From: Ostrinia nubilalis
Lineage: Eukaryota; Arthropoda; Insecta; Lepidoptera; Crambidae
Assembly: GCF_963855985.1 (NCBI RefSeq)
Contig: NC_087095.1
Span: 8,070,001 to 8,134,000, forward strand
DNA: 64,000 bases
Direction of reading: 5' to 3'
Position 1 is the first letter of the stretch. The number at the start of each line of letters is the position of its first letter. Both the position numbers and the translations under genes were made by a program. Under the pieces are notes generated by a model. That model was not told the origin of the DNA. It was given only the letters and a program-made list of their open reading frames with translations, and searched no databases. This document shows, piece after piece, positions 22,701 through 32,789 of this stretch.

Positions 22701-24089
22701 ACATGGTAAGTTGTGATTAGTGATGTACAAGGCTCGAGGCTTCCGAGTCCTTTTGCCGAGAGCTCAGAGTCGTTTACAGGGCTTGCCTCGTTTGTATGAA
22801 GCTCGACGACTCGGAAGTCTTTTTTTAGAGTTCGAGCCTTTTTCGGGGCTCGCCTTGTTTGTATGAAGCTTGGAGTCTTTCGCAGAGCTCGAGCCTTTTT
22901 GAGAGCTCGAGCCTTTTTGAAAGCCCAGTTAACTTTTGTGTTAAGATCGTTCTTTTGAATAAAACTGCAGGAATTCTGATACCTACAATAAAATACATAG
23001 TTATTTGAAAAACGTTTTTCACAAAAGGACACAAATCAAATAATTACTACAAACAATTAGAATTTGTCCTAACAAAATAAAATATAGGTACATTTTAAAA
23101 ATCTTATAATAAAAATCAATGTACCTAGGTGATGTTTTTTTTTTATTTTTTGCCGAAGGTTTGAGCTATTTTGAAGGTTCGAGCTCTTTTGAAGGTTCGA
23201 GCTCTTTTCAGGGCTCGAGCACTTTTAAAGCCTCGAGGCATGGGTCAGAGAGCTCGCAGCTCGGCTAAGCTCGGGGCACCGAGCCTACCGAGCTCACTGA
23301 GCCTTGCCATTCCGCCTCGAGGCTTCAAAAATAGGACTCGACGCCTCGAGTCTTGTACATCACTAGTTGTGATATGGTGATTTCTTATCTCAAAGAACGA
23401 AAGACAGTTTCGTTTTAATGACAACTTTATGACAGATGATGAAAGTCATAGTCAAACTTATTAATTCTTACTATAGTTACTAAAGAGTTTCTTCAGTGTA
23501 TGGTTCGCGTGGGTGTAGTTTTTTGAATACCCTCTATTAAACAGTGTGAGTCACGATAAGTGCACAAATGAAAATAGGTGAAACTAGACCTATTTTCAGA
23601 GTATTTTATGTACTTTCTAGTATCGCCTGTTATTTAGCATTATTACTGTTTTTTTTTATCAGGATATACCTCTTAGTTTAAAAGTTATTACGTTTTCTTT
23701 ACAATAAGTAATTGGAAAAAAAAAATCTTTGAAAAATAAAATAAAAACTTAAAAAGTTTTGACCTCTTTTTTGTCGATAAAAATAGGTCTAGTTTCACCT
23801 ATTTTCATATGTGCACTTTATCGTGACTCACACTGTATATTTGGATCTACTTGCACTTCATTGGGTATAGCTGATTATGATACTTTCAGGTCAGAGTATT
23901 GAAGCGGCAGGGTATGCGAGGTGGGCGGACAACCAGCCGTCAGGCTCCAATTTATTCGGCGGCGCCTACTGCGGGGCCATGGCCCGCACCGGCCTGTTCG
24001 ACGACATCTGGTGCGAGTCTATTCCTTTTGCTTTTATATGCGAGAAGGCCCCAGAGAGTCTAGTTCCCAATTACGAAGAACATGAATAG
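19752..24089 (+). CDS. Secreted dual-domain C-type lectin (immulectin-like), six exons
   Basis: Spliced model: 19,752-19,806; 20,727-20,843; 21,747-21,887; 22,004-22,201; 22,454-22,705; 23,890-24,089. All introns are GT-AG and all are phase 1; the sum is 963 nt, encoding 320 aa. Exon 1 encodes a hydrophobic signal peptide (residues 1 to ~18). Two carbohydrate-recognition domains follow, about residues 20-155 and 170-310, the arrangement of lepidopteran immulectins, haemolymph pattern-recognition proteins that bind microbial sugars and promote encapsulation or melanisation. CRD1 has a mannose-type EPD at 119-121, but its second calcium-site block reads TRCNE instead of WND-like residues, so calcium and sugar binding there may be weak. 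CRD2 has QPS at 270-272 and DDIWC at 292-296, nearer the galactose-type pattern. Possible N-glycosylation sites are Asn135 and Asn144. Specificity is inference. The 3' end runs straight into an antisense LINE. Confidence 0.88.
20346..20632. repeat. Inverted-repeat MITE in lectin intron 1
   Basis: The left arm, with GTGATCTCACTCG and AAAACTGGTTACTGAT, is mirrored on the right by ATCAGTAACCAGTTTTTCGA and CGAGTGAGATCACTTG. The ends are ATAGAATGGAAACG and CGATTCCACCCTGTAT. There is no coding capacity and the flanking duplication was not resolved. Confidence 0.7.
20940..21605 (-). repeat. Dispersed repeat with TAGGGTTCCGTAGT end, in lectin intron 2
   Basis: On the minus strand it begins TAGGGTTCCGTAGTCCTGA and runs through GTCTGTCTGTCCG, a calcium-free TTTTTTTTCATCTTC stretch, TGTGGGGTCTCGTTGG and AGTGCCAATTTTTGTTCG. 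The same order appears on the plus strand at 58,475-59,140. It fills most of intron 2 of the lectin. Confidence 0.7.
22718..23365. mobile_element. Non-autonomous hAT-like element with 8-bp TSD, in lectin intron 5
   Basis: Inverted ends TAGTGATGTACAAGGCTCGA and its near complement (..TCTTGTACATCACTA) bound 648 bp. An exact 8-bp duplication GTTGTGAT flanks it (22,710-22,717 and 23,366-23,373), as expected for hAT. The interior consists of many GAGCTCGAGCC/TTTTTG repeats in both orientations and has no transposase. It sits 12 bp after the exon 5 splice donor, which remains intact (GTAAG). Confidence 0.85.
23541..23836. mobile_element. Palindromic MITE (ACAGTGTGAGTCACGATAA ends) in lectin intron 5
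   Basis: Left ACAGTGTGAGTCACGATAAG and right TTATCGTGACTCACACTGT are complementary, and the match continues inward through GGTGAAACTAGACCTATTTT for about 55 bp. Length is 296 bp with an AT-rich core and no coding sequence. It ends 53 bp before exon 6. Confidence 0.8.
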
Positions 24090-24660
24090 AATAGAATAAT
24101 TGTTTATTTGGATAATACATTATAAACTTACAGTTGTTACAGCTAAACCATGTTGTGCTACATCTTGATGTATTAATATTGAAACAAAAAAAGAAACAAT
24201 GCCATTAAATATTAATTTTTAACAGTACATTAATAAAATTTCCAATAAAATATATCAAAAATAACATTTGTAAATATTATTTGAAAGTCAAGAAATCCTT
24301 TATTTAATCAAAACTATGGTTCATAAGCCACCTGTGTAGTCTATTTTTAAAAATATTTATATTAAGATCTTTTATTTCTTTAGGGATTTTATTATAAATA
24401 CGGATCCCCATGCAAAGACATATTTTTCCGTATTTAGTGGATCTCGATATGTCTTTTGGATCAGAGTCTTACGCCACGGCAGTTATTTCAATGTTTATAC
24501 CTGATAACGCAGTAGTTAGGACAGGGAAAAATAGTCAACCCAATGTTTTTATATTTTATAGGCTTCAAACTTTCGGTTGGTAGGTATTTAATTTGTTCAA
24601 AAAACTTATGAGTGCTCTGTGTAATAAAGGTTTTTTTTTTAATTAATAAGGATATTTTTA
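24085..24660 (-). pseudogene. LINE 3' fragment, antisense, at the lectin stop codon
   Basis: On the minus strand, about 24,290-24,420 reads IRIYNKIPKEIKDL...FKNRLHRWL, the C-terminal signature of Jockey/CR1-type reverse transcriptases. A 3' UTR follows and ends in repeated ATTCT right at the lectin stop codon. The upstream part has stops and frameshifts. The lectin 3' UTR is therefore LINE-derived; AATAAA motifs on the plus strand at 24,232 and 24,244 could serve as its polyadenylation signals. Confidence 0.7.
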
Positions 24661-25043
24661 GTCAACCTACTCTTCAACATGCTTCAAATAATTTAATATA
24701 AGTTTCATTGAATAAACAGATGATGCAAAATCGCCACTAGTACCAGAGTAAATACAAATGAGTAGGTCATCTTCATAGAAACGCACCGAGCGCGGTTTGT
24801 ATGTGAGCGCGCCAATATAGGTATGTATGCGGCGTGCACGCACACACTTTTCACAAAATTCGACGCAAGTCACTACAAAGTATACGCGAGCAGTACGCAG
24901 CACATGGTCGTGTATAGTTTGGAGGAGCTTAGTAAAAAAAGTCATCTCCAAACTATACTCGATTATAGTATAAGATCCCGCTATACAACGACCTTCACCG
25001 AGATGCTTATTTGATGAAACATATTTTATATATTCAATTTAAC

Positions 25044-25048
25044 ATGTC
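25044..25048 (+). repeat. BEL/Pao target-site duplication, left (ATGTC)
   Basis: ATGTC precedes the 5' LTR and recurs at 31,579-31,583 after the 3' LTR. The other arm of the foldback element preserves the empty site (AACATGTCAATAATT on the complementary strand near 33,724-33,738), with a single ATGTC. Confidence 0.95.
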
Positions 25049-25376
25049 TGTACGCGCCAGCATTAAAACCTCATGCAATTCAAACTCATGTCACACTATT
25101 CTATCACTCATTCTGACAGTCTTTTTCCTATCCTCTCCCTCCCACCTTCAGTCTCGCTCTCGCATCGCAACGCGCCGCTTCGCCTACCTATCTGGGCGTT
25201 AATACTAAATAAGTATCCAAAATAAACCAATTCAAATAAACCCAAATCGCGCGCTAAACTCATCTCAATAAAAATTCAAGTGTTTGTGAAAGTGAAAGAA
25301 GAACCAAGCTTGGACCGTCCTGTGGAGTCTGCTCAATCGAAGGTATCCCATCCCGCTCCTATCCCAATCTCCTACA
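25049..25376 (+). repeat. 5' LTR of BEL/Pao element
   Basis: 328 bp beginning TGTACGCGCC and ending CTCCTACA (TG...CA). It contains AATAAA motifs in the AAATAAACC stretches near 25,223-25,245, suitable for polyadenylation when it acts as the 3' LTR. It should drive transcription of the element; no clear TATA box was identified. Confidence 0.95.
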
Positions 25377-25774
25377 ACTCCTTTCTGGTCCTACCGAGCC
25401 GCATGGTTCATTTCCTATCCTTTACACTTACAGAAAATCACAACTACACATTTTCACGCATCCGTCATTTTGACAACTCTCTAGAAAATTCTAGAAAATT
25501 CGCTCGTTTGACACATTCTTTCTGGAAAGTTCGATTCGTTTGACATTTGACACATTCTAGAAATTACTATTCGCTCAAACGTCAACTCGTTGTTTGTAAA
25601 ACACGTAGGTATATTTTTTAAATTCAATCTTTAAAATTTTATTTCAATTCAATTTCAAATTCGCTTACATACGCTACGCATTTTATTTTCCTACTGGATT
25701 ATAAATAAATACGCACAACTCAACTCATTTTTAACGCTAACTCTCGTGCGTGTGTTTGCTCACCTACCAATACA
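25377..25774 (+). other. BEL/Pao leader and candidate primer-binding site
   Basis: 398 bp between the 5' LTR and the Gag-Pol start. TGGTCCTACCGAGCCGC at 25,386 begins with TGG, as tRNA-primed sites do, but it starts nine bases after the LTR and I could not match it to a tRNA with certainty. Confidence 0.45.
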
Positions 25775-28700
25775 ATGGAGGGAGTAAAACGCAAAATTAA
25801 TTTGCTTGAAGCTAAAAAAGAAGCGCTTTTTCAGAGGGTTCAGGAACTATACGACCTCAGCCTAAAGGTCTCCGACCCTCAGATTGAACAAATTTTCATG
25901 TCTCGCATGCATTCGATTGAAAAAACGAGATCGGATTTTCTTGATACCATTGACGAACTTAATTTGTGTTATATGAAAAATGATGAGGAACTCAAACCTA
26001 CATTTGCCGCACTCAACTCGTTTGACGATTTGTACTGTAACATCCTTTCGGTGCAAAGCTCCATCGCACAACTAAAGGCCAACACAGAGCGTCGCAAACA
26101 GGATTTCGTAAAAAAATTACCGCCTTTAGAACTAGTCTCTTTCGACGGAGCCCCTTCCAAGTGGCCCGTTTTCTACCAAAATTTTAAAACGCTTATTCAT
26201 GAGAACACTGGTTTGTCTCCAGGTGAAAAGGCTCAATACCTTATAGGAAAACTTTCCGGAAAAGCACTTACAATTTGCTCGGGTATTCCACCTACTGGTG
26301 AGAACTATTACATAATTTGGAACAATCTATTAGAAAAATACCAAGACATAAGAGTACAAGCCTCTATGTATTTGGAACAGTTAATAAACTTCAAATCGCA
26401 ATCTTTAGATGAATTTTTGGAACAGTATTGCTCAGCTGAAGCTGCCTTACGACGTTTACAGATTGATGACCTTTCCGATTTCATTTTGACTCATATTGCT
26501 CTCAGTAAATTAGACAAAGACACTCTAAATTTATTTGAACAATCCATTAAGCACGTAAAAATGCCTACGTTTAATGATCTCAAGACTTTTATAAAAGTAC
26601 AAAATAAAATCCATGCTTTACGCTTATGTTTTACGCAGAATAAGCCGTACGTTAATAATAAAACGAATTTCGCATCGCAGTCTAAAAACTCGAAACCGAC
26701 ACAGTCGTTTGTTTCTAATACAGCTTCTGGAGTAAAACCCAATCAACATTACTTCCAATCTCAACCGAATTCGCAAGGCTCATACACTCCATCCGCTGTA
26801 CGCAAGAATTGTCAACTTTGTAAGACGGAACCTGAACATGCCCTGTTCAAATGCAGTTATTTTCTCTCGAAAAATGCGCCAACTCGCCACTCTTTAGTTA
26901 CTAAATGTAACTTTTGTCTCAATTGTTTAGGCTTTCATAACATCAAAGATTGCAGATCTCAAAATCGTTGCTCAGTTTGCCAACGTAAACATCACACTCT
27001 TATTCATATAGATAACTTTAACGTGAATAGACCTATGACGTCACAGCAGCTGACCTGCAGCGCTACGCTTTCGCCGACCGACGCGTCCATGTCCGCGCCC
27101 GGTCCGGTCACGCCGCCGTTGCAATCGATGCCAACCAACAATGTATCTCTCTCTGCAGTCACGCCGTCGATCGCTGATGAATCTAGTACCACGGTCTTAT
27201 TACCCACCGCGTCAGTGTATACTTATGACAATAATAAGACGTGTCAAAAATTACGCGTGTTTCTAGACACAGGTTCGATGAGCAACTTTATCACAAATAA
27301 ATGTTGTGCGCGACTGAACTTAAAAGTCAATCCGCTACCTACCACTATTAAGGGCATAGGTCAGTCTGAAAGTGTGTCGCTAGGATATGTATCTTTCACA
27401 ATTGCCTCACGCTTTGATCCCAGGTGTAAATACACTATTAACGCACGCGTCATTGATACAATAACCGATTATTTACCTAATGTAAAGGTTGACATAACCC
27501 AGTTATCACATTTACAAGGTCTTCCTATGGCTGATGACAGCTTCGATATCCCTGCTGAAATCGATTGTTTGTTAGGCAATGAGATATTCCCGCTTCTTTT
27601 AGGTAGTAATAAAATAACTTCACCGCAATCCTCTGTCATCGCTATCGAAACCACGCTCGGATATCTCGCTATGGGACGCGCTCAGTGCTACTCAGCTCAT
27701 TCACGCAATGATAATAAAGCATTCTTTTGCAATGTAGACTCGCACTCATTAGAATCACTCACGCAACGCTTTTGGGAGCTTGAAAGTGTACCTACTAAGA
27801 GACACATCAGCCCTGACGACGAAATATGTGAAAACATTTTCCAATCAACTCATTCTCGCGACGACTCTGGGACGTATACCGTTTCTTTGCCATTTAAACT
27901 CGACCCATCAGAACTCGGCGATTCTTACTTTACTGCTAGGCGTCGCTTCTATAACTTAGAGAAAAAGTTAGACTCAACTCCGGGCTTACGCACTAACTAT
28001 AATGAAAATATTCAAGACTGTATCGATCGCGGTTTTCTGTCAAAAGTTGAAAACGCATCGAATTCAGAGGAAAATACTCCAAATTATTATATACCTCATC
28101 ATGCAGTATACCGACCAGATAAACTCACTTCAAAAACTCGAGTCGTTTTAGATGCAAGTTGTAAAACAACCTCTGGAAAGTCGTTAAATGATGTTCTTTA
28201 CACTGGCCCAAACTTACAAAGTAATATTTTTGATCTTTTAATTAACTTACGCATTTTCTCAGTCGCTTTATCTGCTGATATTGAAAAGATGTATTTCTGT
28301 GTGAAGCTTGATCAAAATCACCACCCGTTTCAACGCATATTATTTCGATTTGATCCTGAATCACCGATTGATACTTATCAATACAATAGGGTTTCTTTTG
28401 GCGTTTCTAGCTCGCCTTACCTCGCTATGCGTGTCGTTCGCCAACTCGCTGAGGACGAGCGCGCGAATTATCCTATCGCCGCGTCTGAAGCTCAATCCTG
28501 TATGTATATGGACGATTATGTCTCATCGATGGACGGGTTAGAAAAAGCTGAACAATCTTACCATCAAATGGTTAAGATGTTCATGGCCGGGGGGTTTAAA
28601 ATGGTTAAGTGGATCTCGAACAACCCTGAGCTTATAAATAAGATTCCCGATTCGCATAAAAATCCACAGCTCGTCGATTTTGACACTGACTCAGAAATTA

Positions 28701-31069
28701 CGACAAAAATCATAGGCATGCAGTGGCTTCCTAATGATGACGTTTTTCTTTACAAAATTAACTCTACTAACTCTGACCAATGCACAAAACGCACGATTCT
28801 TTCCGCAACCGCTAGATTATTCGACCCTTTGGGTTTGCTAAGCCCTGTGACAGCGTTTCTCAAACTTTTAATTCAAGAATGCTGGCAGCGCGAACTTGAA
28901 TGGGATCAGCCAGTTCCAGACTCAATAAAAAATAAATGGAATCGGTTTGATAGTGAGATTAACTATTTATCGCAATTAAAAATATCTCGTCATATAGGGA
29001 TCACCGCGGGTTGTCACGTCACTATCATGGGCTTCGCGGACGCCAGCGAAGTATGCTACGGAGCTGTGGTTTATGTGCGCGTGAGCTCTGATGCAGATTC
29101 ACCCGGTGAAGTCTTTCTTATCGCATCCAAATCGCGCGTCGCGCCTTTAAAGAAAATATCTCTTGCGCGGCTTGAACTGTGCGCAGCGCTGCTCTTGACA
29201 AATCTTTTATTATCGGTTCGCGATAGTATAGAGAATCGTTATCCTGTTAACTCAATTTACGCATTTTCAGACTCGACTGTCACTCTCACGTGGATACATT
29301 CTCCCGCGTACAAATTTCACACATTTGTTGCGAATAGAATTACTGAAATTAATTCGAAACTCAACGCAAAAATTTGGCATCATGTTAATGGAAATGAAAA
29401 TCCTGCAGATGTAATATCGCGACCTGTAACTCCTAAAGCATTATTAAATCAATTAAATTGGTTTCACTCTCCTCAATGGACAGCTCAGCCAATCTCGCAA
29501 TGGCCTATCGAGCCATTTCAAGTTTCATCTAACAGTGTTCGACTGGAAGAGAAAACTATCGCTCTTGTTTCAGAGACAAGCTCTCAATCGGACTCTCACC
29601 CTTTCGATCGATTAATTGATCGCATTTCCACGTACCCAAAATTATTACGCGCTACTGTGTACGTGTTACGCTTCGCTAAAATACTACGTTCAAACGGAGT
29701 GGTTACATCCTCTGATTTAGAACTCGCTGAACTCTATTTAGTACGCCATATACAGGCACTATTTTTTACTCAAGATATGCACGCAATTAAAAATAATAAA
29801 CCCTTTAACAAATCGCTTCTTAAACTTAACCCTTTCATTGACTCTGATAATATACTTCGTGTCGGAGGTCGACTCACTCACTCTCAACTCAACTATGGAC
29901 AAAAGCATCCAATCATTCTATCGCCTAAACATCGCTTCACTCAACTTTTAGTTGATTACTTTCATGTATGTAATTTACATACTGGTCCTTCACTTCTACT
30001 CAGTCTGCTTAGACAGAAATTTTGGATACTTTCCGCACGTAACTTAGTACGTCAAAGAGTGCATCAATGCAATATCTGTTTTCGTTTAAACCCTAAATCT
30101 ACAAACCCTCTTATGGGCGACTTGCCATCATTTCGCGTTTCAGAAGCTAAAGCCTTTGTTTATACATCGGTCGATTATGCAGGTCCCTTCTTTATTACTC
30201 ACATTCGCCGCAGAGGTGTTAAAAGCCAGAAGGCTTATATTTGTTTATTTTGCTGTCTTACAACTAAGGCTCTACACATAGAGTTAGTTTCAGACTTAAG
30301 CTCTGATCTATTTCTCGCCGCTTTTCGTCGATTCATTTGTAGAAGAGGCCCCGTTTCCATGATATATAGCGACGGAGGTACTAACTTCATTGGCGCTAAA
30401 CGCAAGCTTGACGAAATTTACGCTCTTTTAGAATCTGACTCTCACAAAAATTATTTAAGTTCACATTTGGCTGAACAACGCATTAAGTTTCTTCATAGTC
30501 CACCATATGGTCCGCACTTTAACGGCATCACAGAGATAAATGTTCGTTATGTAAAAACGTATCTTTATAAAGTTATTGGTCTTCAAGTGTTAACATACGA
30601 AGAGTTCAACACTGTACTTGTACAAATAGAAGGCTTATTGAATAGTAGACCATTGTGTGTTCTTAGCTCTGACCCATCTGATATATCCGCTCTCACTCCC
30701 AATCACTTTCTCAATATAACTCCACTGAAATTCTTACCAGTAGAGAATGTCTCTGATATTTCTGACAATCGGTTAACGCGTTATCAGTTAGTCAATAAAT
30801 TAGTGCAAAGCTTTTGGCGTCGCTGGAGTCAGGAGTATTTAACTTCTCTACAACGCCGTGAAAAGTGGAATACGGTGACCAAACCGATAGATGTGGGCTC
30901 TGTTGTTGTTATAAAAGATGACAATGCGCATCCTCTTTGTTGGCCATTGGGTGTGGTTGTGGAAGTATATCCCGGAAAGGACAAAATCATTCGCACCTTA
31001 AAGATTCGCACTGCAACCGGTACTTATGTTCGGCCTGTAGTTAGAGTTTGTCCTCTTCCTTTACAGTAA
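25775..31069 (+). CDS. BEL/Pao Gag-Pol polyprotein, 1764 aa, intact
   Basis: A single open frame starting at the first ATG after the leader. Domains in order: a coiled N-terminal Gag; a DUF1759-type Gag core around residues 115-260 (SKWPVFYQNF region); cysteine/histidine knuckles at about 346-412 (CQLC, CNFC, CSVC...H..H); an aspartic protease of DUF1758 type with DTG at 498-500; reverse transcriptase with YMDD at 911-914; RNase H (around 1085-1210); a zinc-binding integrase N-domain (H..H..C..C near 1395-1440); an integrase core with Asp1467, Asp1533 and Glu1587; and a C-terminal DUF5641 region ending near 1760. These parts make the capsid, the protease, the cDNA and the integration enzyme. 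No envelope gene follows. The order PR-RT-RH-IN and the DUF1758/DUF1759 modules place it in BEL/Pao rather than Gypsy or Copia. All catalytic residues I checked are present. Confidence 0.95.
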   Translation: MEGVKRKINLLEAKKEALFQRVQELYDLSLKVSDPQIEQIFMSRMHSIEKTRSDFLDTIDELNLCYMKNDEELKPTFAALNSFDDLYCNILSVQSSIAQLKANTERRKQDFVKKLPPLELVSFDGAPSKWPVFYQNFKTLIHENTGLSPGEKAQYLIGKLSGKALTICSGIPPTGENYYIIWNNLLEKYQDIRVQASMYLEQLINFKSQSLDEFLEQYCSAEAALRRLQIDDLSDFILTHIALSKLDKDTLNLFEQSIKHVKMPTFNDLKTFIKVQNKIHALRLCFTQNKPYVNNKTNFASQSKNSKPTQSFVSNTASGVKPNQHYFQSQPNSQGSYTPSAVRKNCQLCKTEPEHALFKCSYFLSKNAPTRHSLVTKCNFCLNCLGFHNIKDCRSQNRCSVCQRKHHTLIHIDNFNVNRPMTSQQLTCSATLSPTDASMSAPGPVTPPLQSMPTNNVSLSAVTPSIADESSTTVLLPTASVYTYDNNKTCQKLRVFLDTGSMSNFITNKCCARLNLKVNPLPTTIKGIGQSESVSLGYVSFTIASRFDPRCKYTINARVIDTITDYLPNVKVDITQLSHLQGLPMADDSFDIPAEIDCLLGNEIFPLLLGSNKITSPQSSVIAIETTLGYLAMGRAQCYSAHSRNDNKAFFCNVDSHSLESLTQRFWELESVPTKRHISPDDEICENIFQSTHSRDDSGTYTVSLPFKLDPSELGDSYFTARRRFYNLEKKLDSTPGLRTNYNENIQDCIDRGFLSKVENASNSEENTPNYYIPHHAVYRPDKLTSKTRVVLDASCKTTSGKSLNDVLYTGPNLQSNIFDLLINLRIFSVALSADIEKMYFCVKLDQNHHPFQRILFRFDPESPIDTYQYNRVSFGVSSSPYLAMRVVRQLAEDERANYPIAASEAQSCMYMDDYVSSMDGLEKAEQSYHQMVKMFMAGGFKMVKWISNNPELINKIPDSHKNPQLVDFDTDSEITTKIIGMQWLPNDDVFLYKINSTNSDQCTKRTILSATARLFDPLGLLSPVTAFLKLLIQECWQRELEWDQPVPDSIKNKWNRFDSEINYLSQLKISRHIGITAGCHVTIMGFADASEVCYGAVVYVRVSSDADSPGEVFLIASKSRVAPLKKISLARLELCAALLLTNLLLSVRDSIENRYPVNSIYAFSDSTVTLTWIHSPAYKFHTFVANRITEINSKLNAKIWHHVNGNENPADVISRPVTPKALLNQLNWFHSPQWTAQPISQWPIEPFQVSSNSVRLEEKTIALVSETSSQSDSHPFDRLIDRISTYPKLLRATVYVLRFAKILRSNGVVTSSDLELAELYLVRHIQALFFTQDMHAIKNNKPFNKSLLKLNPFIDSDNILRVGGRLTHSQLNYGQKHPIILSPKHRFTQLLVDYFHVCNLHTGPSLLLSLLRQKFWILSARNLVRQRVHQCNICFRLNPKSTNPLMGDLPSFRVSEAKAFVYTSVDYAGPFFITHIRRRGVKSQKAYICLFCCLTTKALHIELVSDLSSDLFLAAFRRFICRRGPVSMIYSDGGTNFIGAKRKLDEIYALLESDSHKNYLSSHLAEQRIKFLHSPPYGPHFNGITEINVRYVKTYLYKVIGLQVLTYEEFNTVLVQIEGLLNSRPLCVLSSDPSDISALTPNHFLNITPLKFLPVENVSDISDNRLTRYQLVNKLVQSFWRRWSQEYLTSLQRREKWNTVTKPIDVGSVVVIKDDNAHPLCWPLGVVVEVYPGKDKIIRTLKIRTATGTYVRPVVRVCPLPLQ

Positions 31070-31240
31070 CTCAAATAATGCTCTTAACTTAATTTTTTTC
31101 TTTATTTTTAATTTAACTCAACTTTAACGCTTATTTAACTCAAATTTAACTCGTTTAGTTCTCTCTAACGCATGCTTTTTTGCGTTTTTAACTTTATTTT
31201 TTTTTACAAACGCTACTCAATCTAGAGGAAGACCTCTAGG

Positions 31241-31249
31241 CCGGGGGAG
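31241..31249 (+). other. BEL/Pao polypurine tract candidate
   Basis: CCGGGGGAG followed by one T and then the 3' LTR. It is purine-rich and in the right place to prime plus-strand DNA synthesis, though short. Confidence 0.55.
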
Positions 31250-31250
31250 T

Positions 31251-31578
31251 TGTACGCGCCAGCATTAAAACCTCATGCAATTCAAACTCATGTCACACTA
31301 TTCTATCACTCATTCTGACAGTCTTTTTCCTATCCTCTCCCTCCCACCTTCAGTCTCGCTCTCGCATCGCAACGCGCCGCTTCGCCTACCTATCTGGGCG
31401 TTAATACTAAATAAGTATCCAAAATAAACCAATTCAAATAAACCCAAATCGCGCGCTAAACTCATCTCAATAAAAATTCAAGTGTTTGTGAAAGTGAAAG
31501 AAGAACCAAGCTTGGACCGTCCTGTGGAGTCTGCTCAATCGAAGGTATCCCATCCCGCTCCTATCCCAATCTCCTACA
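31251..31578 (+). repeat. 3' LTR of BEL/Pao element
   Basis: 328 bp, same length as the 5' LTR and apparently identical to it. It is followed by ATGTC, the right target duplication. Confidence 0.95.
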
Positions 31579-32524
31579 ATGTCAATAATTATATTGCTTA
31601 AGGGTTGCCTAATAAATTTCAGTCCAGGATATGATTAATTAATCATTAAAAAAAGTTTTATTTTTAAATATTTCATCGGTTTGATTATTAAACAAACTCC
31701 ATACCAATCGAAAGTATGAAGCCCATAGAATATGCAAACGTTAGGTTGCCTATTCTTTTCCAGTCATAACTCTCGGGTTGCCAGGTATAAACAGGTAAAT
31801 TGATAGAGCATTTTGCATCGGTCTGATAATTTAATCAAATATAAATGAAAATAAAGATTATTTCATTATGAACACGGTGGTATAGGGTTGCCTGCGAAAA
31901 ATCAGTCCTGAATGACGGTTGTCGAATTTTGTAAAGTGAAATTATAACTGAAAGGTGACATTTTTCGAGTAGTTGGCAACATTTGGGAAAGACGAGTTGT
32001 ATGAGGCGTTTGTGTGTCTTGTCAAGAGGTGTCGCTTGGGTGAAGAAATTTCTCCAGTGTTGCCATGCTTTCGGAGATTTGGTCCAAAAATGTCGAAAGT
32101 GGAAATAACGACTTCCGGTCAAAAATTTGGATGACGCCTCCTGCAAAAGGGTCGTACAAATGACATTTGACCATTTTCATCTCGATCACCTGGCAACACT
32201 TGCAGCTATGGGGAAAAGTATTTTTTTTCGACATGGGTGTCTTTAAAGTTAAGGACGGACAGAAGGAGATATGGCAGAAAAAATCCAAAAATGGGGTTTG
32301 GTCGGTTATACGACCCAAATTATGGGAAAAATCCGAAAATTCAGAAAATCAAGATGGCGACCGAGTGAGCGGCCATTTTGTAAAAAGTTTCAGATTTCTG
32401 ATTTTTCAAATGCATTTTTTGGGCAGTTGGCAACATTTGGGAAACTCGAGTTGTATAGAGCGATTACGTAGTTTGCTAAGGAGTATCGTTTGGAAAAACA
32501 ACATTTTCCAGTGTTGCCATACTT

Positions 32525-32789
32525 ATTGCATTTTTCGCTTAATCTAGACCATTTTCCGCGCCGAAACCCATTTTTACTTTTTTTCTAACTTAAACCAATC
32601 CCGTGAAACAATTCCTTAAAACCACCCAAGTCCCAAAATTTTGTGGCCCCGTAACTGCCAGTGTTGCCAGGTAATCGAGATAAAAATAGTCAAATGTCAT
32701 TAGTTTGATCTATTTGCAGGAGGCGTCATCCAAATTTTGGACCAAAAGTCGTTATTTCCATTTTTTACATGTTTTGACCAAATCTTTCA
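32525..32789. other. Loop of the foldback element
   Basis: The unpaired centre between the two long arms. 32,645-32,760 resembles 33,105-33,225 in the right arm in direct orientation (GCCAGTGTTGCCAGGT, GGAGGCGTCATCCAAATTTT), so the arms are built of ~460-bp modules and the loop is part of one such module. No gene. Confidence 0.75.

Larger units (their letters stand above)
25049..31578 (+). mobile_element. Full-length BEL/Pao LTR retrotransposon
   Basis: A 6,530-bp element: two 328-bp LTRs, an untranslated leader, one Gag-Pol frame and a 3' polypurine tract, with a 5-bp target duplication. The LTRs appear identical by eye and the frame is open, so it inserted very recently and may still be active. 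It lies in the left arm of the foldback element, in the same orientation as the lectin. Confidence 0.95.

Noticed and set aside
22625..23380. Repetitive LKKARALKK-type frames on both strands
   Set aside because: They are translations of the GAGCTCGAGCC repeats in the hAT-like element, not proteins.
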